From Flavobacteriaceae bacterium (GTDB taxonomy: Bacteria > Bacteroidota > Bacteroidia > Flavobacteriales > Flavobacteriaceae), in assembly GCA_026988355.1 (NCBI GenBank), contig JALSLK010000085.1, forward strand, positions 1-40,536: a DNA stretch of 40,536 nt, read 5' to 3'. The position numbers and the translations under genes were made by a program. The notes under the pieces were generated by a model, which had not been told where the DNA came from, searched no databases, and worked only from the letters and a program-made list of their open reading frames with translations. Positions within the stretch are counted from its first letter, which is position 1. Each line of letters opens with the position of its first letter. Below are positions 7,702 through 14,900 of this stretch, in pieces.

Positions 7702-9804
7702 TTATCGTACAAATGCATTTGCCATTCCGCCATCTACATTAATAGTATTTCCTGTACTTTTATCTAAGATATTCACAAGTACAAAAACAGCATTTGCTAT
7801 ATCTTCTGGTAAAATTATTTCGTTTAATAAATTTCGTTTTGCATAAAATGCTGGTAATTCTTCTACGGTAATTCCATTTGCTTTTGCTCTTCCTTCTGCC
7901 CATGTTCCTTCCCAAATTTTGCTTCCTACAATTACACCATCTGGATTTACGGTATTTACTCTTATTTTGTCTTTGGCTACTTCGGCGGCTAACAATCTTG
8001 TCATGTGTTGTTGTGCTGCTTTTGCAGTGCCATATCCTATATTGTTTGGACCTGATACCAGTCCGTTTTTGCTGGCAATATTTATGATATTTCCGCCTAA
8101 TTTTTGTTTGCGCATTATTTCTACTCCTTTTTGCGCCATTAAAAATTGTCCTTTTACCAATACATTTTGTAGAATATCCCAATCTTTGGTTGTGGTTTCT
8201 TCTAATGGTTTTGATATTGCTAATCCTGCGGAGTGTATCACAATATCTACTCCTCCAAAATCCAAACAGGCTTTTTGGTATGCTTTTTCTATGGATTTAG
8301 AATCGGTTACATCACAAATTGCGACAGTTACTTGATCTCGTTTAAAAGTTGCTTTAGCTTCTGCTAATGTTTCTCCTTTTAAGTCTGTCAATACTACATT
8401 TGCTCCTTCTGCTACTAGCTTGTCTGCGATTGCTTTTCCAATTCCGCCACTTGCTCCTGTAATTAATGCTACTTTTCTTGAAAGTGGCTGCTCTGCAGGT
8501 TGTCTTTTTAGTTTCGCTTCTTCTAATAACCAGTACTCGATATCAAATGCTTCTTGTCTTGGTAAAGCTGTGTATTTTGATATTGCTTCTGCTCCTTTCA
8601 TTACATTTATGGCATTGATATAAAATTCGCTTGCAACTCGTGCTGTTTGTTTGTTTTTAGCGAATGTAAACATTCCAACTCTTGGAAAAATAATTACTAC
8701 TGGATTTGCATCTCGAATTGCTGGACTGTTATCGTGTTTACAAGTATCGTAATACTGTTTGTATTCTTTTCTATATTCCTCGAAAGCTGGTATTAATTGT
8801 TTTAATATTTCTTTGCTGTTTGATAAATCAGAATCTGCATTAATTGTTAAAACTAAAGGTTTAATTTTTGTTCTTAGAAAATGATCTGGACAAGAAGTTC
8901 CTAAGGGAGCCAATCGTTCCAAATCATTACTATTAATAAATTCTAAAACCCTTTCATCATCTGTAAAATGCCCTATCATTGGTTTATTACTTGAGCATAA
9001 ACCACGTAGTAATGGTGCAATTAATGCAGCCTGATTTCTCCTTTTCTCCTCCTTTAAACGCTCTAATTTTTGATTTCCAAAAATTAATTTATTTTTTATT
9101 TTTTTATCTATATATTTTGAAGCCATTTCAATTACTTCTAAGCTATTTACATAACATTCGTAAGCGGTATTTCCCCAAGTAAAAAGTCCATGACTTCCAA
9201 GTATAATACCTCTAATATTTGGATTATCAGCAAGACATTGTTCTATTTGTAATCCCAAATCAAATCCTGGTCTTTGCCAAGGAACCCAACCCATTGTATC
9301 TCCCCAAATTTCTTTTGTTATTTTCGCACTATCTTCTGCGGCTGCGATTGCAATAAGTGCATCTGGATGTAAGTGATCAATATGTTTAAATGGTAATAAT
9401 CCATGTAATGGCGTATCTATAGATGGTGCTTTACTATTTAAATCGTAAATACAATGATTAAATAAACCAACCATTTCATCTTCATGTGCTAAACCTCGAT
9501 ACACATTTTTTAATGCTCGTAATTTATTTACATATAAACCTGCTAATCCACTTCTTTTTAAACTACCAATATCACCACCAGAACCTTTGATGTACATTAT
9601 TTCTGTTTCTTCTCCTGTTAATGGATCTTTTTCTATCGTTCTACAACTTGTGTTTCCTCCACCATAATTCGTAATTCTTAAATCTGCTCCTAATAAATTG
9701 GATCTGTAAAGTAATAATGCTACTTCATCTCCTTGTAGATTCGTTGCTTTACTTTCATCCCACAGATAATCTACATGTTTAAAATCGGTCTTTTTTACTA
9801 TCAT
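7702..9804 (-). CDS. rhaEW: Bifunctional rhamnulose-1-phosphate aldolase / L-lactaldehyde dehydrogenase
   Basis: First gene of the operon. The N-terminal half (about residues 20-400) is a class II aldolase: GGGNTSC at 48-54, zinc-ligand histidines in HIDHLHPDA at 141-146, and GSHGLFTWG around His205. The C-terminal part (about 440-700) is a short-chain dehydrogenase with the nucleotide motif TGASGGIG at 449-456, Ser578 and the catalytic YGTAK pair Tyr591/Lys595. Fused proteins of this kind (about 700 residues) cleave rhamnulose 1-phosphate to DHAP and L-lactaldehyde and oxidise the latter to L-lactate. It is divergent from the GntR gene across a 261-bp control region containing a candidate operator and a long inverted repeat. 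Assignment is strong from domain order plus rhaI and kinase neighbours. Confidence 0.93.
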   Translation of the reverse strand: MIVKKTDFKHVDYLWDESKATNLQGDEVALLLYRSNLLGADLRITNYGGGNTSCRTIEKDPLTGEETEIMYIKGSGGDIGSLKRSGLAGLYVNKLRALKNVYRGLAHEDEMVGLFNHCIYDLNSKAPSIDTPLHGLLPFKHIDHLHPDALIAIAAAEDSAKITKEIWGDTMGWVPWQRPGFDLGLQIEQCLADNPNIRGIILGSHGLFTWGNTAYECYVNSLEVIEMASKYIDKKIKNKLIFGNQKLERLKEEKRRNQAALIAPLLRGLCSSNKPMIGHFTDDERVLEFINSNDLERLAPLGTSCPDHFLRTKIKPLVLTINADSDLSNSKEILKQLIPAFEEYRKEYKQYYDTCKHDNSPAIRDANPVVIIFPRVGMFTFAKNKQTARVASEFYINAINVMKGAEAISKYTALPRQEAFDIEYWLLEEAKLKRQPAEQPLSRKVALITGASGGIGKAIADKLVAEGANVVLTDLKGETLAEAKATFKRDQVTVAICDVTDSKSIEKAYQKACLDFGGVDIVIHSAGLAISKPLEETTTKDWDILQNVLVKGQFLMAQKGVEIMRKQKLGGNIINIASKNGLVSGPNNIGYGTAKAAQQHMTRLLAAEVAKDKIRVNTVNPDGVIVGSKIWEGTWAEGRAKANGITVEELPAFYAKRNLLNEIILPEDIANAVFVLVNILDKSTGNTINVDGGMANAFVR

Positions 9805-9832
9805 ATACGTTCTATAATCTTTTTAGAAGAGT

Positions 9833-9969
9833 AAAAATATTTTTATCCTTTAAATATTGCATCCTGTGCTGTACTGATAACCTCCATTTGATATATTTCA
9901 TAAATATCACATATAATCCTTTTTGAGTAAAAAAAGAGACTAAAATATTTAAAGGATAAAAATATTTTT
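9833..9969. repeat. Inverted repeat with perfect 26-bp arms in the divergent rhaEW-gntR control region
   Basis: The arm at 9833-9858 is the exact reverse complement of the arm at 9944-9969, with 85 bp between them. Each arm contains ATCCTTTAAATATT or its complement plus an A/T-rich run. The candidate GntR operator (9859-9880) directly abuts the left arm. One arm lies just upstream of rhaEW (29 bp from its ATG) and the other about 97 bp from the gntR ATG. A role in looping, autoregulation or transcript folding is inference. Confidence 0.85.
9859..9880 (-). promoter_or_regulatory. Candidate GntR operator upstream of rhaEW
   Basis: On the minus strand the site contains CAGTACAGCACAGGAT. It matches 16 of 22 positions of the site in front of susC (33302-33323) in the same orientation relative to the controlled gene. 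It ends 54 bp before the rhaEW ATG and lies next to the regulator's own gene. It is the weakest of the three matches. Confidence 0.5.
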
Positions 9970-10013
9970 TCTATTCAAAACTACTAGGCAATATAAATTA
10001 AGAAATAATTCCC

Positions 10014-10021
10014 TAATTTTG
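10014..10021 (+). promoter_or_regulatory. Putative -7 promoter element for the GntR regulator
   Basis: The octamer TAATTTTG fits the Bacteroidota housekeeping -7 consensus TAnnTTTG and lies 44 bp before the gntR ATG. No convincing -33 TTTG partner was seen, so this rests on a single short match. Confidence 0.35.
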
Positions 10022-10065
10022 TAAGCAATAAATTCCAGATTTAATTTAAAGAATTCTACTTGTAA

Positions 10066-11100
10066 ATGTTTATCAATATCAATGAAAAATCTAGCAAACC
10101 TAAATACAAACAAGTTGTAGATGCTATTATTTCAAAAATTTCTGATGGAAGTTTAAAAATTGGCGAAAAAATACCTTCTATTAATAAACTTAGTGAAGAT
10201 ACATACTTATCTAGAGATACTGTTGAGAAAGCCTATAAATATTTAAAAGAAAAAAAAATTATTGTATCTGTTAAGGGTAAAGGATATTATACCGCCAAAA
10301 CAGATTTAATTTCAAAAGTTAACATTTTATTTCTAATTAATAAATTGAGTTCCTATAAAATGCGTCTTTATAATTCTTTTGTAAATAATATGGGTTTAAA
10401 TGCTCATGTTAATTTATTTATCTATCATTACGACGAATCTTTATTTACAAACTTAATAAATAAGCATATAGGTGGTTACGATTATTATGTAATTATGAGT
10501 CATTTTACAGACGATAAAATGAAATATATCGATTCTAATGAGAGTATTATTAATACCATAAAAAAAATTCCTGCAAATAAATTAATTCTATTAGATAATC
10601 AACTATCACAAATTACAGGAAATTACATTAATGTATACCAAGATTTTAAATTAGACATTTACGATGCCTTAAATGAAGGTATTAAAAAATTATCTAAATA
10701 TAAAAAGTTAATCCTAGTATATCCTACAAATTCGATTTATCCATATCCAAAAGATATTGTTTTAGGTTTTAAAAAATTTTGCGTAGAACATTTTTTTAAT
10801 TTTGAGGTTATTGATGAGATTTATAAAGATATGGAATTCGAAACTCCTGAATGTTTTTTGATTATTAACGAAATGGATCTCGTTTTTTTAGTAAAGCAAA
10901 CTCGTGAAAAAAAATTGATTTTGGGAAAAGATATTGGCGTTATTTCCTACAATGATACTCCTTTAAAAGATTTACTTGGAATTACAGTTATGTGTACCGA
11001 TTTTAAACAAATGGGAAAATCTATTGCCGAAATGATTCTTAAAAATGAAAAAAGAAAGTTTAAAAATAACTTTACTTACATTGATAGAAACTCACTTTAA
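10066..11100 (+). CDS. GntR-family transcriptional regulator with periplasmic-binding-protein-like sensor domain
   Basis: Probable local regulator of rhamnose/PUL genes. The N-terminal 75 residues are a winged helix-turn-helix of the GntR type: KPKYKQVVDAIISKI, then IGEKIPSINKLSEDTYLSRDTV and the wing ending KGKGYYTAK. The rest (about 80-344) resembles the LacI-type sugar-binding fold, with the typical late segment VISYNDTPLKDLLGITVMCT and FKQMGKSIAEMIL. This AraR-like architecture senses a sugar or sugar phosphate in the cytoplasm; rhamnose or rhamnulose 1-phosphate is my guess. It is transcribed away from rhaEW and towards phyH. Three related 22-bp sites near rhaEW, phyH and susC are its candidate operators. 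No HTCS, AraC or SARP-type regulator is present in the window. Confidence 0.88.
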   Translation: MFININEKSSKPKYKQVVDAIISKISDGSLKIGEKIPSINKLSEDTYLSRDTVEKAYKYLKEKKIIVSVKGKGYYTAKTDLISKVNILFLINKLSSYKMRLYNSFVNNMGLNAHVNLFIYHYDESLFTNLINKHIGGYDYYVIMSHFTDDKMKYIDSNESIINTIKKIPANKLILLDNQLSQITGNYINVYQDFKLDIYDALNEGIKKLSKYKKLILVYPTNSIYPYPKDIVLGFKKFCVEHFFNFEVIDEIYKDMEFETPECFLIINEMDLVFLVKQTREKKLILGKDIGVISYNDTPLKDLLGITVMCTDFKQMGKSIAEMILKNEKRKFKNNFTYIDRNSL

Positions 11101-11116
11101 AAACCATTTTATATTA

Positions 11117-11138
11117 TTTACAGGATACCACAGGATAA
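11117..11138 (+). promoter_or_regulatory. Candidate GntR operator upstream of the dioxygenase operon
   Basis: Two direct copies of ACAGGATA spaced exactly 10 bp apart (starting 11120 and 11130), one helical turn. The 22-bp site agrees at 19 of 22 positions with the reverse complement of the site before susC. It lies 61 bp before the phyH ATG, in the same orientation relative to transcription as the other two sites. Confidence 0.65.
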
Positions 11139-11199
11139 CATTTTGTGTTTATAAATCTAGTATTGTGTAGTGGTTTTTTTTAACTTAAACACAAACAAA

Positions 11200-12021
11200 A
11201 TGAATCCTAATTTATCTAAAGAACAAATAACATCTTACAGAAAAAACGGCTTTCTTATTATTGATGATTTTTTAAATGCTGACGAAGTAAAACATTGGAA
11301 AAAAACAATTGACAAAGCTATTGTGGATAGAAACGGAACAAAATTTCCACATTCTAAAGTAAAATCTGGAGAAGAAGATGGTATTAATGAAAATGCCGAT
11401 TATTTTGGAAAAGTATTTACGCAAATAATTAACCTATGGATGACAGATGACAAAGTAAAAGAACTCATTTTAGATGAACGTATTGGAAAAATGGCTGCCG
11501 AATTAGCGCAAGTAGATGGTATTCGTGTATGGCATGACCAATCGCTAATAAAACAACCTTGGGCAAACGCAACTGCTTGGCATTTAGATACTCCATTTTG
11601 GTCATTTAGCCACAGAGAAGCATTGAGTATTTGGATTGCCTTAGAAGACGTTACTTTACAAAATGGTTGCTTGTATTTTATGCCAGAATCTAATCACGAT
11701 ACCGATTTTATTGAACCAGGAATTGGAGCAAATATGGGTGATATTTTTAATACTTATCCAAAATACAAAACAGTATTGCCTGTCGCTTCTGTAATAAAAG
11801 CAGGAAGCTGTTCTTTTCATAATGGTTTAAATATTCATGCAGCTGGAGTAAACATGACACCATTTACACGTAATGCGATGACTTGTGCATTTATGCCAGA
11901 TGGCGCCATATTTAATGGCAAACAAAACGTATTACCAGATGCTTATTTTAAGACACTTAAAATAGGCGACTTGTTAAATAATGAAAAACAGAATCCATTA
12001 ATTTACTCTAAAAAAAAGTAA
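11200..12021 (+). CDS. Phytanoyl-CoA dioxygenase-family Fe(II)/2-oxoglutarate oxygenase
   Basis: A 273-residue PhyH-family oxygenase; I start it at the ATG at 11200, since the frame upstream (from 11170) encodes only a low-complexity leader. The iron facial triad is visible as WHLD (His128, Asp130) and a distal His213 in NIHAAG, with the 2-oxoglutarate-binding Arg224 in PFTRNA. Cytoplasmic, no signal peptide. The stop abuts the creatininase ATG with no gap, so the two are co-transcribed. Family members hydroxylate varied small molecules and no substrate can be read from the sequence. In a polysaccharide locus, oxidative trimming of a modified sugar, such as O-demethylation, is a possibility only. 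Confidence 0.88.
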   Translation: MNPNLSKEQITSYRKNGFLIIDDFLNADEVKHWKKTIDKAIVDRNGTKFPHSKVKSGEEDGINENADYFGKVFTQIINLWMTDDKVKELILDERIGKMAAELAQVDGIRVWHDQSLIKQPWANATAWHLDTPFWSFSHREALSIWIALEDVTLQNGCLYFMPESNHDTDFIEPGIGANMGDIFNTYPKYKTVLPVASVIKAGSCSFHNGLNIHAAGVNMTPFTRNAMTCAFMPDGAIFNGKQNVLPDAYFKTLKIGDLLNNEKQNPLIYSKKK

Positions 12022-12726
12022 ATGCAAGTAAAATGGGGATTATACGATAGATTACGACCAATACAAATTGAAGCAATTCAAGAGTACTTTCCAATAGCAT
12101 ATTTACCTTGGGGAGCAATTGAATATCATGGCAACCACAATCCAACTGGATTAGACACACACAAAGCACAGCATTTATGCAAAGATTTAGCAAAGCAAAA
12201 TGGCGGATTGGTATTCCCTGCAATAAGTTTGGCAGCAAATTTAATAAGTTCTTATCCTGGTGTTGATTTTCCAAAACATTCCATCGAATTTTCAGAAAAA
12301 GTCATACAACAAATTTGTGAAGAATACCTGGAACAATTGGCAAAACAAGAGTTTAAAATTATTGTTTTACTCTCTGGACATGCAGGAGAACCACATTTAC
12401 AAATTTTACGAAATACTGCAACAAAATTCAATAAAAAATATCCAAAAAAATATTTTTGGTCTCTAGCAGAATTTGATATAATTAACGACAAATTATTAAT
12501 AGCAAACCATTCTGCTTTAGGCGAAACTTCGTTACAACTAGTATACGAACCAGAAACCGTAGCCTTAGATGTATTACCAAAAGAAGGCAAAATAACTCTA
12601 GAAGAACATGCTGTATCAGGAGCAGATCCTCGACCAGCAACTGCTGTACACGGAAAAAATATTGTTAATGTGTTTTTAGAAAATGCGAACAAAAAAATAA
12701 AGGAATTAAAAAAGAAATATCTATAA
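12022..12726 (+). CDS. Creatininase-family metal-dependent amidohydrolase
   Basis: A 234-residue member of the creatininase family, which opens cyclic or linear amides with two metal ions. The metal ligands are conserved: Glu34 and His36 in AIEYHGNHN, Asp45 in TGLD, and His120 with Glu123 in LLSGHAGEPH, at almost the same positions as in characterised creatininases. No signal peptide. It sits between the dioxygenase (0 bp) and the aldo/keto reductase (3 bp). Creatinine itself is an unlikely substrate in this context; other family members act on formylaminopyrimidines or peptides, and sugar-lactone or amide substrates are possible. Function here is unknown. Confidence 0.88.
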   Translation: MQVKWGLYDRLRPIQIEAIQEYFPIAYLPWGAIEYHGNHNPTGLDTHKAQHLCKDLAKQNGGLVFPAISLAANLISSYPGVDFPKHSIEFSEKVIQQICEEYLEQLAKQEFKIIVLLSGHAGEPHLQILRNTATKFNKKYPKKYFWSLAEFDIINDKLLIANHSALGETSLQLVYEPETVALDVLPKEGKITLEEHAVSGADPRPATAVHGKNIVNVFLENANKKIKELKKKYL

Positions 12727-12729
12727 AAC

Positions 12730-13692
12730 ATGAACTATAGAAAACTAGGAAGAACCAATTTAGAAGTAAGTGAAATAAGTCTAGGCACTTGGGCATTTGG
12801 AAATAATGTCTATGGAGGTGTCGTAGAAAAAGAAGGAATTAATACCATTCATGCAGGTATCGATATGGGCATAAACCTATTTGATACAGCTCCACAATAT
12901 GGAACCGACAAACAAGATGGTGTGGCAGAAATTGTACTCGGAAAAGCCTTAAAAGGCAAAAGAGATAAAGTACATATATCTACTAAATTCGGAAGAAATC
13001 CATGTATCGAAGGCGGACGCTCTCTATTTTACAAATCCAGAATAATAGACTCCGTAGAAGAAAGTCTTAAACGTTTGCAAACCGATTATATTGATGTGTT
13101 ATTTTTTCATTCGCCATTTTCTCCAGACGAAATTAGAGACGATGTCTGGGAAGGTATAGAACAAGTAAAAAAGCAAGGAAAAGTTCGATTTGTAGCACAT
13201 TCTATATCCATGTTTCAACAAACCGAAAATATGGCACGACTTTGGGCAAAAGAAGGAAAAATTGATGTCGTACAAGTTGTGCTAAGTTTAATGAATCGAG
13301 AAGCGCAATCGTTGGTAGACGAACTGTCCGAATATCCAATAGGTGTGTTCGGAAGAGAATGTTTGGCAAACGGTTTTTTAGCAGGAGTGTTTACAAAAGA
13401 TACCATTTTTGCAAAAGGAACACTAAACGCAAGATATTCCAAACAAGAATTAGTAGAAAGAATAGACCAAGTAGAAGCCTTTAAATTTTTAATGCGAGAC
13501 GATATTACCAACATGCCACAAGCTGCATTGCGATGGGTTTTAGACCAAAAAGGAGTTTCTACCGTACTCTCAGGAGCAAAAAATATAGCAGAATTAAAAG
13601 GAGCCGTTTCTGCATCTAATGCAAAACCATTTACAAAAAAAGAATTAGCATTGGCAAAAAAAGTTTTGAAAAAAGATTTTGAAGCAGCATAG
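12730..13692 (+). CDS. Aldo/keto reductase
   Basis: A 320-residue NADP(H)-type (beta/alpha)8 oxidoreductase. All four catalytic residues are present: Asp52 and Tyr57 in FDTAPQYG, Lys86 in ISTKFG and His127 in LFFHSP. The cofactor-end motif LSGAKNIAEL near the C-terminus is also typical. No signal peptide, so it acts in the cytoplasm. It is the third gene of the dioxygenase-creatininase-AKR set under the candidate GntR operator. It could reduce an aldehyde or keto sugar, or run as a sugar dehydrogenase; the sequence does not decide. Confidence 0.9.
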   Translation: MNYRKLGRTNLEVSEISLGTWAFGNNVYGGVVEKEGINTIHAGIDMGINLFDTAPQYGTDKQDGVAEIVLGKALKGKRDKVHISTKFGRNPCIEGGRSLFYKSRIIDSVEESLKRLQTDYIDVLFFHSPFSPDEIRDDVWEGIEQVKKQGKVRFVAHSISMFQQTENMARLWAKEGKIDVVQVVLSLMNREAQSLVDELSEYPIGVFGRECLANGFLAGVFTKDTIFAKGTLNARYSKQELVERIDQVEAFKFLMRDDITNMPQAALRWVLDQKGVSTVLSGAKNIAELKGAVSASNAKPFTKKELALAKKVLKKDFEAA

Positions 13693-13858
13693 TGATGGAA
13701 GAAAAGAAACAAGAAAAAAGACCGAAATTTGAAAAGCAATTTTTAGAAAATGTCTTATCGAATGATTTTACGTAGCGACAATAAAGAAAAATTGTATTGA
13801 GATAAATGTTGAATATTAAATCATAGTAAACACCACTTAAAACTCAAAATTATAAAAT

Positions 13859-14896
13859 ATGGGAGCATTTTTAGGATTATTATTACACGCTATCGGAGGT
13901 CTTGCAGCAGGTAGTTTTTACATTCCGTTTAAACTCATAAAAAAATGGAAATGGGAAACGTCGTGGTTAATTTTAGGATTTGCTGCTTGGGTATTTGCAC
14001 CATTAATTATGGCTTGGTTAACCGTTCCTAATCTATTTGAAGTACTTGGAGCAGCTAGTTTTGAAGTGAAATTTTATACTTTTCTTTTTGGTATTCTTTG
14101 GGGAATTGGCGCACTAACTTTTGGATTATCCATGCGCTATCTAGGAATCGGTTTAGGTATGGCAGTCGCTCTCGGATTTACTGCTGCATTTGGCACCTTA
14201 ATACCACCTATTTATAATGGTACCTTTTCATCATTAATTGCAACAAATGGTGGAAAAGTAGTACTACTTGGCGTAATTGTTAGCCTTATCGGAATTGCCA
14301 TTGCTGGAAAAGCAGGAATGCTTAAAGAAAAAGATTTAGACGATAAACAACAACAAGAAGCTGTAGCAGAATTTAATTTATCTAAAGGTCTAATTATTGC
14401 CACCATTTCTGGAATATTAAGTGCTTGTTTCGCCTTCGGACTTGCTGCAGGAAAACCAATTGCCGAAGAAGCAGTAAAATTAGGAACCGATAATTTATTT
14501 CAGAACAATCCTGTAATCGTTTGGATACTTTGGGGCGGATTTTTAACCAATTTTATTTGGACTATGATTTTGAGTTTTAAAAACAAAACATTTAAAGATT
14601 TTACCGATAAAACCATAAAAAATAAAAAGAAAAATTACCTATTAGCTATTGCTGGAGGTGTAACTTGGTATTTTCAATTTTTCTTTTACGGTATGGGAAC
14701 TACCTTTTTAGGAAAAGAATACGAATTTGCAAGTTGGACCTTACACATGGCCTTTATTATTATCTTTAGCACACTATGGGGATTGTATTTTAAAGAGTGG
14801 AAAGGTGTTTCAAAAAAAACAATGCATACCTTATGGCTAGGTTTGGCAGTTATTATATTTTCTACTATACTCATAGGAATTGGAAATAATATTTAA
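13859..14896 (+). CDS. rhaT: L-rhamnose/H+ symporter, RhaT family
   Basis: Ten-helix inner-membrane transporter of the drug/metabolite superfamily, expected to import L-rhamnose with a proton. The 345-residue length equals that of E. coli RhaT, and segments align by eye: SFYIPFKLIKKWKWETSW near the N-terminus, FLFGILWGIGALTFGLSMRY and LGIGLGMAVALGFTAAFGTL in the first half. A 166-bp gap separates it from the aldo/keto reductase, and the next gene starts 4 bp after its stop, so it probably leads or joins the transport/degradation operon running to 21507. It links extracytoplasmic rhamnosidase activity to the intracellular RhaI pathway. Confidence 0.9.
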   Translation: MGAFLGLLLHAIGGLAAGSFYIPFKLIKKWKWETSWLILGFAAWVFAPLIMAWLTVPNLFEVLGAASFEVKFYTFLFGILWGIGALTFGLSMRYLGIGLGMAVALGFTAAFGTLIPPIYNGTFSSLIATNGGKVVLLGVIVSLIGIAIAGKAGMLKEKDLDDKQQQEAVAEFNLSKGLIIATISGILSACFAFGLAAGKPIAEEAVKLGTDNLFQNNPVIVWILWGGFLTNFIWTMILSFKNKTFKDFTDKTIKNKKKNYLLAIAGGVTWYFQFFFYGMGTTFLGKEYEFASWTLHMAFIIIFSTLWGLYFKEWKGVSKKTMHTLWLGLAVIIFSTILIGIGNNI

Positions 14897-14900
14897 TACA

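Noticed and set aside
7760..8182. 140-codon open frame antisense-shifted within rhaEW on the same strand
   Set aside because: It overlaps the well-supported dehydrogenase domain in another frame, is rich in Arg/Lys/Ser/Asn from frame-shifted A/T-rich codons, and has no family pattern.
12252..12731. 159-codon frame on the minus strand opposite the creatininase gene
   Set aside because: Shadow of the plus-strand creatininase gene, whose metal ligands are intact; composition is Ser/Cys/Phe-rich and unlike a real protein.
13215..13739. 174-codon frame on the minus strand opposite the aldo/keto reductase
   Set aside because: Antisense shadow of a gene with a complete catalytic tetrad; no motif of its own.
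13695..13775. Short frame of 26 codons starting MEEKKQEKRPKFEK after the aldo/keto reductase
   Set aside because: Too short, highly charged and without a recognisable family; the following gap before rhaT shows no coding signal. It may be a remnant but cannot be supported.
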